NCBI RefSeq assembly: GCF_008369915.1
Contig: NZ_VSRN01000001.1
Location: forward strand, 1,612,001-1,676,000
DNA from: Dyadobacter sp. UC 10
GTDB lineage: Bacteria; Bacteroidota; Bacteroidia; Cytophagales; Spirosomataceae
Reading direction: 5' to 3'
DNA length: 64,000 nt
Under the pieces are notes generated by a model, which had not been told where the DNA came from, searched no databases, and worked only from the letters and a program-made list of their open reading frames with translations. Positions 31,765-40,160 of this stretch are shown here, one piece after another; within the stretch, counting starts at the first letter, position 1; each line of letters starts with the position of its first letter. The translations under genes were made by a program, and so were the position numbers.

Positions 31765-33171
31765 ATGGAATATAACAAACTAAGAAACCTGGCCATTCTC
31801 GGTCTGGGAATGGCCGCTTTTCCTGTACTAGGACAGCACGAGCACCATCAGCAGCCCGCAAAGGATACCACAAACCATGAAATGCACGAAAAAAAGGCAG
31901 ATCATGGCGGGATGGACCATAGCAAAATGCAGCACGGTGAAATGCAGCCCGCGCACCTAATGACGCATAGCTTTTCGCTCACTCTGCCGATGACGCGCAA
32001 CGGATCGGGTACCGGCTGGCAGCCCGACGCCACGCCGATGTACGCTTACATGAAGCATAGTGACAAATGGAACTACATGCTGCACGGGAGCATTTTCCTG
32101 CGCTATACTTCCCAAAATTTTAACAATAAAAATAAGAAAGGGGCCGACGCAAAATTCAGCGCGCCAAACTGGGTAATGGGTATGGCCCAGCGCCAGGTAG
32201 GTAAAAACGGGCTGCTGAACCTGCGGGCGATGGTTTCGGTAGACAAGCTTGTCGACGGAGGCGCAGGATACCCGCTGCTTTTTCAATCTGGCGAGAGCTG
32301 GAACAATGTCCCACTAGTCGATCGCCAGCATCCTCACGACCTCATTTCCGAACTTTCTGTGGCTTATACGCAGCGGATCAATGAAAAACTGGACCTGACA
32401 ATTTACGCGGGATACCCGGGCGAGCCCGCACTCGGCCCGACCGCATTTATGCACCGGATGTCTGCATTCAACAACCCTGACGCGGTTTTGGGCCACCATT
32501 GGCAAGATGCCACACACATTACATTTGGCGTGGTAACTGCGGGAGTGCGTTACGGGATGTTCAAGCTGGAAGGATCTTCCTTTACCGGGCGCGAGCCTGA
32601 TGAAAACCGGTTCGATTTCGACAAACCGCGTTTCGATTCTTACAGTTACCGCCTGCTGTTTAATCCTTCTGCAAACTTTGCTTTTCAGGCCAGCCGGGCA
32701 TTTATCAAAAGTCCCGAGCGGCTGCATGCACACGACGATGTGACCCGCACTACCGCCTCCGTGCAGCACAGCGCGCAGCTGGGTGGCGAGAACAAATGGA
32801 TTTCGTCGACGGTGCTTTGGGGCCAGAACTCCGGTAGCCACAAAGGGAATTCCTATCTCGCAGAGTCGAATCTGCAACTTAATAAATGGGCGGTTTATGG
32901 CCGGTTTGAAAACGTTCAGAAAAGTTTTAATGATTTATTAGAGGCAGGAAGTGATATTCCGGAGTATTCAACCAAAGAGTCGATCTCCGCATTTACCCTG
33001 GGCATTAACAGGCAGCTTTTCTCTTTTGCAAATACGCTGGTCCAGGCTGGCGGGCAGGTCAGCTATCACCATGTTAAAGAAAGCAATTCCTATTTCAGGA
33101 ATGCTTATGGCAAAAATCCGATGTCAGGCCAGGTATATCTGCGGCTTACTCCCGGTTTGATGAAAATGTAG
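31765..33171 (+). CDS. Predicted outer-membrane barrel with His/Met-rich N terminus
   Basis: A 468-aa exported protein. After a signal peptide (about 1-23) the mature N terminus is strikingly rich in His and Met (GQHEHHQQPAK, NHEMHEKKADHGGMDHSKMQ), a typical copper-binding composition. The remainder alternates in a beta-barrel fashion (LTIYAGYPGEP, ASVQHSAQLGGENKW) up to a terminal VYLRLTPGLMKM. Last gene of the copper island. It may bind or export copper at the outer membrane; no named family is certain. Confidence 0.75.
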   Translation: MEYNKLRNLAILGLGMAAFPVLGQHEHHQQPAKDTTNHEMHEKKADHGGMDHSKMQHGEMQPAHLMTHSFSLTLPMTRNGSGTGWQPDATPMYAYMKHSDKWNYMLHGSIFLRYTSQNFNNKNKKGADAKFSAPNWVMGMAQRQVGKNGLLNLRAMVSVDKLVDGGAGYPLLFQSGESWNNVPLVDRQHPHDLISELSVAYTQRINEKLDLTIYAGYPGEPALGPTAFMHRMSAFNNPDAVLGHHWQDATHITFGVVTAGVRYGMFKLEGSSFTGREPDENRFDFDKPRFDSYSYRLLFNPSANFAFQASRAFIKSPERLHAHDDVTRTTASVQHSAQLGGENKWISSTVLWGQNSGSHKGNSYLAESNLQLNKWAVYGRFENVQKSFNDLLEAGSDIPEYSTKESISAFTLGINRQLFSFANTLVQAGGQVSYHHVKESNSYFRNAYGKNPMSGQVYLRLTPGLMKM

Positions 33172-33209
33172 ATTATTGCGCTTCTCTGCATTTACGGGCT
33201 GCATTTTAT

Positions 33210-33217
33210 TAGTTTTG
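33210..33217 (+). promoter_or_regulatory. Candidate -7 box of the methyltransferase gene
   Basis: TAGTTTTG matches the -7 consensus and sits 21 bp before the GTG start at 33239. This supports the GTG rather than the TTG at 33176 as the start. Confidence 0.4.
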
Positions 33218-33238
33218 CCAAAATTCAAAAACATCACA

Positions 33239-33982
33239 GTGGCCTGGTATCACAGTTATTTTAAAGGTTTGCCCCAAGTTGCCTGGAAACTTCACCAGGA
33301 CGAAGAATATACCGATTTTGAAGTTGATTTCCTGCGGGATGTACTGGAACTGAAAGAAGGTAGCCAGGTGCTGGATATCCTGTCAGGCTACGGTCGCCAC
33401 GCGCTTCCGCTGGCGGAAGCGGGCTGTGAAATGACCTGCATTGATATTTCCGTGGAGTATTGCGATGAGCTTACGAAAGTAAAAACAAAGCGAAAGCTGC
33501 CGGTTCATGTAGTTTGCGGCGATGTCCTGGAAACTGATTTCGGCCAGGGGAAATTTGATACGGCTTATTGTCTGGGCAACAGCCTTAGCTTCTTCCCAAG
33601 GCAGGATATGCTCGGGTTTTTCGGCAAAATAGCTGCGGCTGTGAAACGAGGCGGTCACGTCGCATTGCATACCGAAAACCTGGCGGAAAGTATCCTGCCA
33701 AACTTTCAGGTCCGCAACTGGATGCCCGTCGGAGATGATATTTATTACCTAGCAGAAAATGAATATCGCCCAGAAGAAGGATGCATTGAGGCGCAGCAGA
33801 CATTTATTTCGGACTCCCAAAAAGTGACCCATACTGTGTACCAGTACATTTATACGCTGGCCGAAATCTCCGCAATGCTCGAATCGGTTGATTTAAAGGT
33901 AGTCGGTACTTTTGGAAATCTCGAAGCCGATCCGTTTGGATTGGGCGACGAGCAGCTCTATCTGATTGCAGTGAAAAAATAA
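33239..33982 (+). CDS. Class I SAM-dependent methyltransferase
   Basis: A 247-aa methyltransferase. The GTG at 33239 gives MAWYHSYFKGLPQVAWKLH, a typical start for this family; the open frame extends 21 codons upstream across a promoter box. The SAM-binding Rossmann motif I is VLDILSGYGRHALPLAEAG (GxGxH variant SGYGRH), motif II Asp is in CIDIS, and CGDVLETDF is the adenine contact. The substrate is unknown. It converges on the sulfur operon with a 1-bp gap between stops and is probably independent of the copper genes. Confidence 0.87.
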   Translation: MAWYHSYFKGLPQVAWKLHQDEEYTDFEVDFLRDVLELKEGSQVLDILSGYGRHALPLAEAGCEMTCIDISVEYCDELTKVKTKRKLPVHVVCGDVLETDFGQGKFDTAYCLGNSLSFFPRQDMLGFFGKIAAAVKRGGHVALHTENLAESILPNFQVRNWMPVGDDIYYLAENEYRPEEGCIEAQQTFISDSQKVTHTVYQYIYTLAEISAMLESVDLKVVGTFGNLEADPFGLGDEQLYLIAVKK

Positions 33983-33983
33983 T

Positions 33984-34499
33984 TTAATGTGGCAATTTAG
34001 GGCGTAGCAAACCGTAAGTCCACGTACCCGCGATCGCGCTGAGCAATGTGACGATCACAGCCAGGTATCCGCTGCCGATCTGCGCGAAGAGTGGCCCGGG
34101 GCAGGCGCCGGTAATCGCCCAGCCAATGCCGAACATCAGTCCACCATATATCTGCCCTTTTTGAAAAACCTTGTCCTGAATATGCACAATTTCCCCTGAC
34201 AAGGTTTTGATATTCAGTTTTTTAATTAAAAAAACAGACACCAACCCGACTATCACAGCAGAGCCGATCACGCCGTACATGTGGAACGAATCAAGGCGGA
34301 ACATTTCCTGAATGCGAAACCAGGAGATGATCTCAGCCTTTACAAATACGACCCCGAAGAGTAGCCCAACGACCAAATATTTGACCTTTCCGGTAAACGA
34401 TTCGTCAGCTCGCTGCATATTGGCGCCATCGCCGCCTTCTGCCAGCGAAATATCCGGCCCCGACTGGTCTGTTGCAAATGGGCTGTTCTGTTTGTCCAT
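33984..34499 (-). CDS. YeeE/YedE-type transporter half (DUF6691)
   Basis: A 171-aa membrane protein with four to five helices, homologous to the C-terminal half of YeeE/YedE (TsuA-like) thiosulfate transporters. The conserved Cys motif is in GWAITGACPGPLFAQIG. A soluble N-terminal 40 residues (DQSGPDISLAEGGDGANMQ) are predicted to be disordered. It follows the other half-transporter after 19 bp. Together the two should form the import pore for thiosulfate or another reduced sulfur compound. Confidence 0.88.
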   Translation of the reverse strand: MDKQNSPFATDQSGPDISLAEGGDGANMQRADESFTGKVKYLVVGLLFGVVFVKAEIISWFRIQEMFRLDSFHMYGVIGSAVIVGLVSVFLIKKLNIKTLSGEIVHIQDKVFQKGQIYGGLMFGIGWAITGACPGPLFAQIGSGYLAVIVTLLSAIAGTWTYGLLRPKLPH

Positions 34500-34518
34500 T
34501 GTTAAGCTCCGTTTAAGA

Positions 34519-35097
34519 TTACTTCACGATTTGCAGGAGTAAAGGCAATAGCAAATGTGTACATAAAAAGCCTCCTGCCATAAAACTGACCGTCGCTACG
34601 AGCGAAGGCCACTGCAAATTGGAAAGCCCCATAATGGCGTGGCCGGAAGTACAGCCGCCCGCATACCTTGTCCCAAAACCCACCAGAAATCCTCCCAGAA
34701 CGAGAAATATCAATCCTTTAAGCGACATCATATAGTCTGTCGAAAAAATTTCCGCAGGCATTAATCCTGAAAAATCCGAAATTCCGAGCGGGATTAACGC
34801 AGCCTGCGTTTGTTCTGAAACGATCACCCGATCAGGGTTTGCCAGCAGGAAGGTCGCCAGAAATCCGCCCAATGCGATTCCTGCCACGAAAAACAGGTTC
34901 CATGCTTCTTTGCGCCAATTGTATTTAAAAAAAGAAATATTGGCCGGGATAATAGCCGCACACATATGCCGGAGCGAGGAGGATATACCAAATGACTTGT
35001 TTCCCAAAAGCAATAAAACCGGCACAGTAAGGCCGATCAGCGGCCCTGCGACATACCACGGCCAGGGCTGTCGCAATGTATTAAGTAGCTCGTTCAT
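34519..35097 (-). CDS. YeeE/YedE-type transporter half
   Basis: A 192-aa membrane protein with about five helices. The conserved YeeE signature with its sulfur-relay Cys is [23 protein letters not shown]. It is the partner half of the downstream DUF6691 gene and starts 13 bp after the persulfide-processing enzyme gene. In many Bacteroidota this pair is joined to a rhodanese/beta-lactamase-fold protein exactly as here, making a sulfur import and oxidation unit. Confidence 0.9.
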   Translation of the reverse strand: MNELLNTLRQPWPWYVAGPLIGLTVPVLLLLGNKSFGISSSLRHMCAAIIPANISFFKYNWRKEAWNLFFVAGIALGGFLATFLLANPDRVIVSEQTQAALIPLGISDFSGLMPAEIFSTDYMMSLKGLIFLVLGGFLVGFGTRYAGGCTSGHAIMGLSNLQWPSLVATVSFMAGGFLCTHLLLPLLLQIVK

Positions 35098-35110
35098 AAC
35101 TTATGATTTT

Positions 35111-36502
35111 CTAAACCCCTTGCAGAACAGGCACTTCGGTTTTGGAAACTGCTCCAAAACCGCCTTCTATGTTGATAACCCCTTGTATTCCCCTTGATTT
35201 CAGGATCGAAGCGGCGACCATGGAACGGTAGCCGCCTGCACAGTGAATGTACAGGTTTTTGTCTTTTGGGAACTCTTCCATCAGGTCGTTGATATAATCA
35301 AGCGGCAGGTTTTTGGCGCCTTCAATATGTCCCGAAGCAAACTCGTCGGGTTTTCTTACGTCTATTACGTCGATTTCGCCTTTTTTGAAATCTTCTTCAA
35401 ATTCATCTGCCGAAATTGAAGCAACCGAATCAATTTCCTTCCCGGATTCTGCCCAGGTTTTGAAACCGCCGTTCAAATAGCCGATGGTATGGTCATAACC
35501 CACTCTCGCAAGTCTGGTAATCACTTCTTCCTCCCTGCCCGGCTCGGTGACTATCAAGAGGTTCTGTTTTAAATCGGGCACCAACGCTCCTACCCACGGT
35601 GCAAAGCTTCCATCGATCCCGATATTGATAGAATTCGGGATAAAACCTTTCGCAAAATCTGCCGCTTTTCTGGTATCCAGGATCAACGCTCCCGTATTGT
35701 TGGCTTTTGCTTCAAACGCTTCCGCAGACAAGGCCTGATCGCCACGTTCGAGCACATCGTCTATACTTTCGTAGCCATCGCGGTTCATTTTTACGTTTTT
35801 GGGGAAATACTGCGGCGGCTCGGCCAGGCCGGCAGTTACCTCCCTAACAAATTCCTCTTTGGTCATATCCGCACGCAAAGCGTAGTTAAAGCGCTTTTGA
35901 TTGCCCAGTGTATCGGAAGTTTCCTTACTCATATGCTTGCCGCAAGCCGATCCTGCACCATGTGCAGGGTATACAATCACATCATCCGGCAATGGCATCA
36001 CCTTATTCCGCAAACTATCGAAAAGCATTCCCGCCAGATCGTCCATGGTCAGATCGCCTTTTTGAGCCAAATCAGGCCGGCCTACGTCACCTATAAAAAG
36101 CGTATCCCCACTAAACAACGCAACCGGTTTACGGTCTTTATCCAGGAGCAGGTAGCAAGTGGATTCGAGTGTGTGCCCGGGGGTGTGCAGGACTTTCATA
36201 AATATTTCGCCTAACTGAAACTCCTCGCCGTCTTTGGCAATATGTGCTTTGAAACCTGTATTTGCGCCGGGCCCGTAAATAATGGGCGCGCCTGTTTTTT
36301 CTGACAAATCCAAATGGCCGGAGACAAAATCCGCATGAAAATGCGTCTCAAATACATATTTGATCGTAGCGCCGGTTTGCCCGGCTTTGCGGATGTAAGG
36401 TTCCACTTCGCGGAGCGGGTCGATGACCGCAGCCTCGCCATTGGAAACAATAAAATAAGCGCCCTGGGCAAGACATCCGGTATATATCTGTTCTATTTTC
36501 AT
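35111..36502 (-). CDS. Metallo-beta-lactamase/rhodanese fusion (persulfide dioxygenase-like)
   Basis: A 463-aa cytoplasmic enzyme. Residues 1 to about 250 form an ETHE1-type beta-lactamase fold with THFHADFVSGH as the metal site and HTPGHTLES further on. Two rhodanese domains follow. The first (about 255-350) lacks a catalytic Cys (LIVTEPGREEE), and the second (about 370-458) keeps it in YIHCAGGYRSMVA. Expected chemistry is oxidation of persulfides to sulfite with sulfur transfer to or from thiosulfate. It is the first gene of the sulfur operon ahead of both transporter halves. Confidence 0.9.
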   Translation of the reverse strand: MKIEQIYTGCLAQGAYFIVSNGEAAVIDPLREVEPYIRKAGQTGATIKYVFETHFHADFVSGHLDLSEKTGAPIIYGPGANTGFKAHIAKDGEEFQLGEIFMKVLHTPGHTLESTCYLLLDKDRKPVALFSGDTLFIGDVGRPDLAQKGDLTMDDLAGMLFDSLRNKVMPLPDDVIVYPAHGAGSACGKHMSKETSDTLGNQKRFNYALRADMTKEEFVREVTAGLAEPPQYFPKNVKMNRDGYESIDDVLERGDQALSAEAFEAKANNTGALILDTRKAADFAKGFIPNSINIGIDGSFAPWVGALVPDLKQNLLIVTEPGREEEVITRLARVGYDHTIGYLNGGFKTWAESGKEIDSVASISADEFEEDFKKGEIDVIDVRKPDEFASGHIEGAKNLPLDYINDLMEEFPKDKNLYIHCAGGYRSMVAASILKSRGIQGVINIEGGFGAVSKTEVPVLQGV

Positions 36503-36563
36503 GCGGAGATTGTCAATGTATCTAAAAGGTTAAACCAAGACCAGCCTCAATTTGTTTCTGCAA

Positions 36564-37949
36564 TCATACCTTCACCACCTTCCATCCGCCCAATCTGAAT
36601 CGCCAGATCCCAAGCAGCGCAAGAACGGACTCCGCAATAGGGACTGATGCAAAAACGCCAACTGGTCCTAAACCGAGGATAACGGCCAGCACATACGCGA
36701 CAGGAATTTCAATGGCCCAGAAACAGATCAGATTAAGCACGGTCGGAGTTTTAGTGTCCCCTGCCCCGTTCAGTGACTGGATCACTACCATTCCGTAGGC
36801 GTAAAATCCGTATCCCAGACAAAGCACGCGCAGCGCCATTTTTCCTGTTTCCACCACCTTTGCATTGGTACTGAATAAGCTGACGATCGTTTCCGCGCCT
36901 GCGAACATCAATACGGAAAGTCCGAGTAAGAAGATCAGGTTATAAGATGCACATTTCCAGACCGAAGTCTCCGCTCTTTCGGGCTTTCCTGCGCCCAGGT
37001 TTTGCCCTACCAATGTGGCAGCCGCATTCGCTAATCCCCACGCAGGCAGCAATGTAAACATGATCACGCGAATTGAAATGGTATATCCTGCCACCACGTC
37101 GCTTCCAAATTCGGACAAAATACGCGTCAGGAAAATCCAGCTGGCCGAGCCTATCAGAAACTGTACCGTGCCGCCGGTAGCCACTTTTACGATCGTCGCG
37201 ATCATTTCTTTGTTTGGACTTAGATCCGCCCACGTCAGTGAAAGCATTTTGTTCACTTTCGTTAAAGAAAAAAGCTGGTAAGCGACACCGATAGAGCGAC
37301 CTGTGGCGGTAGCAATTGCCGCGCCGGTCACGCCCAGTTCAGGAAACGGCCCGACTCCGAAGATCAATAGCGGCCCCAGGATCATATTAAAAACATTCGC
37401 CACGATCAGCGACCGCATGGCGGTTGCGGCAGAACCTGCGCCCCTCAATGCACCACTTAAAGAATAAAGCAATACCACCACAGGGCTGCTCAGAAACTGT
37501 ATCCTCGCGAAGTTGGTACCTGTTTCGATCACTTTTGCATCCGCTCCCATCGCGCGCAGAATATCGCCCGCGAACCATGTGCCTATCACTGCAATTACTA
37601 ATGAAATGGAAAGCGAAATAAGGATTACCTGGCCAATTGCATGCCTTGCCTGCGCATGGTTCCCTTCACCAATACGGCGGGCGATCGTGGCCGTAGCGGC
37701 AGTACTCAGACCAATTGCGACCGAATAAACCAGTGTGATCACTGATTCCGTGAGGCCGACAGTCGCTACGGCCTCGGTACTAACTTTTGAAACGAAAAAA
37801 ATATCAACGACGGCAAAAAGTGACTCCATGACCATTTCCAGGATCATAGGTACAGACAGTAGAAAAATTGCACGGTTAATGCTTCCTTCGGTAAAACTTT
37901 CTTCGGAGCCACGAATAGCCTGACGAAGTAGTTGAAACCACTTTTTCAT
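36564..37949 (-). CDS. MATE-family efflux transporter
   Basis: A 461-aa inner-membrane antiporter with 12 predicted helices. The two MATE halves are recognisable from the repeated pattern (INRAIFLLSVPMILEMVMESLFAVVDIFFVSK at the start; LPAWGLANAAATLVGQNLGAGKPERAE mid-protein). MATE proteins export cationic drugs or metabolites using Na+ or H+. It has a well-formed promoter 145 bp upstream and a leader that contains a short reading frame overlapping a hairpin, suggesting control by attenuation. Substrate unknown. Confidence 0.92.
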   Translation of the reverse strand: MKKWFQLLRQAIRGSEESFTEGSINRAIFLLSVPMILEMVMESLFAVVDIFFVSKVSTEAVATVGLTESVITLVYSVAIGLSTAATATIARRIGEGNHAQARHAIGQVILISLSISLVIAVIGTWFAGDILRAMGADAKVIETGTNFARIQFLSSPVVVLLYSLSGALRGAGSAATAMRSLIVANVFNMILGPLLIFGVGPFPELGVTGAAIATATGRSIGVAYQLFSLTKVNKMLSLTWADLSPNKEMIATIVKVATGGTVQFLIGSASWIFLTRILSEFGSDVVAGYTISIRVIMFTLLPAWGLANAAATLVGQNLGAGKPERAETSVWKCASYNLIFLLGLSVLMFAGAETIVSLFSTNAKVVETGKMALRVLCLGYGFYAYGMVVIQSLNGAGDTKTPTVLNLICFWAIEIPVAYVLAVILGLGPVGVFASVPIAESVLALLGIWRFRLGGWKVVKV

Positions 37950-38042
37950 GGATAAAGAGTTGAAATAAAAATAATAATGAAGAATTGCGACCCGTGTGGA
38001 TCACGAAAAAGAGACCATTAAAGAGACCGGAAGGTCGGCGGA

Positions 38043-38075
38043 CTAAGCTTGTAGTCCGAGGTGAAAGAGCAGCAT
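38043..38075 (-). promoter_or_regulatory. Possible leader peptide and hairpin upstream of MATE gene
   Basis: Within the likely MATE leader an ATG begins a 10-codon frame (MLLFHLGLQA) ending in TAG. The last codons form one arm of a perfect 7-bp hairpin, CGGACTA and TAGTCCG (38039-38058 on the plus strand), and a second small GACC/GGTC hairpin follows. The layout resembles translational attenuators of antibiotic-resistance genes. No ribosome-binding site is obvious, so this is tentative. Confidence 0.3.
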
Positions 38076-38093
38076 CGGCTTTGAAGATTTGCG

Positions 38094-38126
38094 CAAATAT
38101 ACAAAAGTGTTTTTCGTATAATCAAA
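38094..38126 (-). promoter_or_regulatory. Candidate promoter of the MATE gene
   Basis: On the minus strand TTTG (38126-38123) is followed after 21 bp by TATATTTG (38101-38094), a full match to the Bacteroidota consensus. Transcription would begin near 38087, giving a leader of about 135 nt. The remaining part of the 37950-38282 gap shows no gene besides the short leader frame. Confidence 0.5.
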
Positions 38127-38282
38127 CAAAATCGGGGCTTAAAGTTTAAAAATGTTATTAAGGCATAAAGTTTTATGAACTTTTGAAGCAGGGTTACCGT
38201 TCCAAATCTACCTTCTCCACAAATACCCCTTGCAAGTCGCTACATTGCGGGTAGAATTTATTAAGAATCAAAAAACCAATTC

Positions 38283-39518
38283 ATGATCGATAAGAAGAAA
38301 TTATATTCCACTGCTGTCCAGCCCGAAACTGCTGTGCTGGTGGCGGTTAGTACTCAAAAACAATCGGCAGATAAAACAAAGGAATACCTGGATGAACTCG
38401 CCTTCCTGGCTACCACGCTCGGCGTGGAAACGGTTGCAAAATTTACGCAGAACCTGGAACGCCCTGATATCCGGACTTATACGGGGAAAGGAAAACTGGA
38501 AGAGATACACACTTTCATCAAAGCCACCCCGGTGGATATGGTCATTTATGACGACGACCTTACCCCTTCCCAGGTACGAAATCTCGAAGCCGAATTTACT
38601 GACATCAAGGTAATTGACAGAAGTTTATTGATCCTGGCGATTTTTGCAATGCGCGCACAGACGGCACAGGCGAAATTGCAGGTCGAGCTGGCTCAGTACC
38701 AATACATGTATCCTCGTCTGACCCGGTTGTGGACACACTTAAGCCGCCAGTCGGGTGCTGGTGTAGGGATGCGCGGACCGGGTGAAACTGAACTGGAAAC
38801 GGATAGGAGGATCGTAAAGGACCGGATCGCATTTTTGAAGGAAAAACTGGAAAAAGTAGACCGGCAAAGCGTTACCCGCCGGAAAGAGCGCGACCGGCTG
38901 GTCCGTGTGGCGATCGTGGGTTATACCAACGTGGGCAAATCAACGCTCATGCGCGGCCTGTCGAAAGCAGATGTTTTTGCTGAAAACAAACTTTTTGCAA
39001 CCGTGGATTCCACCGTGCGGAAGGTAAATATGGAAAATATTCCCTTCCTGCTGACTGACACCGTCGGGTTTATCCGGAAACTTCCAACTACATTGATCGA
39101 ATCGTTTAAATCGACGCTCGATGAGGTTCGCGAGGCCGATATTCTAATGCACGTGGTTGATATTTCGCATCCGTCTTTTGAAGAACATCTCGATGTTGTT
39201 AACAAAACACTGGAAGAAATTGGCGCCGCAAACAAGCCTTCAATATTGGTATTCAACAAGATAGACCTCTACAACCCGGCTTTCAACGATGAGGAGGAAG
39301 AAGAGGAAGGCGTGATGCTGCAGGAAACTGTATTGGAACAACTTAGGAAAAGTTACATCGCCGACAAGGCCGAACATGTTGTATTTATTTCTGCCGAAAA
39401 GAAGGAGAATATTGATGAATTGAGAAATACATTATTTTCTCTGGTAAAGGAAAAGCACTTTTCTATTTATCCGAACTGGCTGGATCTGGGTTACACTGCA
39501 ATCCAAACGGAGGAATAA
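38283..39518 (+). CDS. hflX: Ribosome-associated GTPase HflX
   Basis: GTPase that splits stalled or hibernating 70S ribosomes under stress. The N-terminal HflX domain (about 20-190) includes the family signature GKGKLEEI and SGAGVGMRGPGETELE. The G domain starts at about 215 with VGYTNVGKSTL (P loop), followed by DTVGFI (G3) and VFNKIDL (G4). An acidic insertion (DEEEEEEGV) precedes the last helices. At 411 aa the length is usual. The gene ends 46 bp before the tRNA-Arg gene and reads in the same direction. Confidence 0.95.
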   Translation: MIDKKKLYSTAVQPETAVLVAVSTQKQSADKTKEYLDELAFLATTLGVETVAKFTQNLERPDIRTYTGKGKLEEIHTFIKATPVDMVIYDDDLTPSQVRNLEAEFTDIKVIDRSLLILAIFAMRAQTAQAKLQVELAQYQYMYPRLTRLWTHLSRQSGAGVGMRGPGETELETDRRIVKDRIAFLKEKLEKVDRQSVTRRKERDRLVRVAIVGYTNVGKSTLMRGLSKADVFAENKLFATVDSTVRKVNMENIPFLLTDTVGFIRKLPTTLIESFKSTLDEVREADILMHVVDISHPSFEEHLDVVNKTLEEIGAANKPSILVFNKIDLYNPAFNDEEEEEEGVMLQETVLEQLRKSYIADKAEHVVFISAEKKENIDELRNTLFSLVKEKHFSIYPNWLDLGYTAIQTEE

Positions 39519-39520
39519 TC

Positions 39521-39553
39521 TTTTGTAATTCAAACGATTTTTTCCGAGTTTTG
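39521..39553 (+). promoter_or_regulatory. Candidate promoter of tRNA-Arg
   Basis: TTTTG (39521-39525) and, 20 bp later, GAGTTTTG (39546-39553; one mismatch to TAnnTTTG) precede the tRNA start at 39565 by 11 bp. Copies 2-5 of the array have no such element in their 5' flank. Confidence 0.35.
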
Positions 39554-39564
39554 CAGCCCAAATT

Positions 39565-39636
39565 GACTGCGTAGTTCAACGGATAGAATAGGAGTTTCCT
39601 AAACTCTAGATATGGGTTCGATTCCCGTCGCGGTCA
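39565..39636 (+). tRNA. tRNA-Arg (anticodon CCU), intact copy 1
   Basis: A 72-nt cloverleaf closes completely. Acceptor GACTGCG pairs with CGCGGTC (one G-T), the D stem is GTTC/GAAT, the anticodon stem GGAGT/ACTCT holds loop TTCCTAA with anticodon CCT at 39598-39600, and the T arm is ATGGG-TTCGATT-CCCGT. The discriminator is A; CCA is not encoded. It decodes AGG. It is the only copy of five in which every stem forms, so it is probably the functional gene. Confidence 0.95.
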
Positions 39637-39638
39637 CG

Positions 39639-39668
39639 AAAGCCAGGTTTTAAGCCTGGCTTTTTTGT
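39639..39668 (+). terminator. Terminator of tRNA-Arg copy 1
   Basis: A 9-bp stem, AAAGCCAGG with CCTGGCTTT around TTTTAAG, runs into a T tract. The same hairpin follows each of the other tRNA-like copies, at about 41248, 41418, 41588 and (slightly altered) 41744, so each unit is closed off from the next. Confidence 0.85.
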
Positions 39669-39721
39669 TTTCACACATTCAAAGTTCATTTCCTAGATTC
39701 TTGACTGCGTAGTTCAACGGA

Positions 39722-39729
39722 TAGAATAC
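39722..39729 (+). repeat. Target-site duplication, left copy
   Basis: TAGAATAC directly precedes the left inverted repeat and is repeated at 41161-41168 directly after the right one. The sequence belongs to the D-arm/anticodon-arm junction of tRNA copy 2. Confidence 0.92.
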
Positions 39730-39754
39730 GGATCAAATCAAAAACTTGTGGAGC
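39730..39754 (+). repeat. Left terminal inverted repeat of the IS
   Basis: Begins GGATCAAATC and ends AAAACTTGTGGAGC; the 14-base inner part is identical to the right repeat. Confidence 0.9.
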
Positions 39755-39800
39755 GGATAGGATTTATCTAGGTTTGTGTTTTTAATCAAACCAGTTTGTT

Positions 39801-40160
39801 TTGGAGAGTTTCCTGCCGCTTATCGAGTTAATCTTACCGGATTTTATAATTGAGAATTACTTACTGACCCATGTAGAGAAGTCAGAGGAACGTTATCACG
39901 TCTATTTGGAAGAGAAAAATTATCCAGAAGCTGATCCAATAAAGGCAGACTTGCTCTCCAAAGGTTATTTCCCCACCATTACCCTGCAGGATTTCCCAAT
40001 TCGGGGCCACAAGGTATTCCTTCATATTAAACGTCGTAGGTGGCTCAATACCAAGACTGGCAAAGTTGTCCATAGAGACTGGACAGAAGTAGCAGAAGGC
40101 ACGCGAATGACTATTGAATTCGCGGATTTTTTAAAAGAAATTGGTGGATACGAGGGCTAA
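39801..40160 (+). CDS. ISAon1-type transposase N-terminal protein
   Basis: A 119-aa protein matching the short N-terminal product of ISAon1-like elements. It is basic in the middle (KVFLHIKRRRWLNTKTGKVVHRDW), consistent with DNA binding. A TTG at 39801 is the only start near the left end; no ATG is available before residue 100. It overlaps the transposase frame by 20 bp. The shift between the two frames is +1, so a standard -1 slip would not fuse them, and separate translation or coupling is more likely. Confidence 0.75.
   Translation: MESFLPLIELILPDFIIENYLLTHVEKSEERYHVYLEEKNYPEADPIKADLLSKGYFPTITLQDFPIRGHKVFLHIKRRRWLNTKTGKVVHRDWTEVAEGTRMTIEFADFLKEIGGYEG

Noticed and set aside
37950-38090. 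Cobalamin or other known riboswitch before the MATE gene
   Set aside because: No B12 box or other known riboswitch core was found; only two small hairpins and a short reading frame are visible.
40100-40160. Programmed -1 frameshift joining the two IS frames
   Set aside because: There is a T6A4 run before the overlap, but the second frame is +1 relative to the first, so a -1 slip would not reach it.
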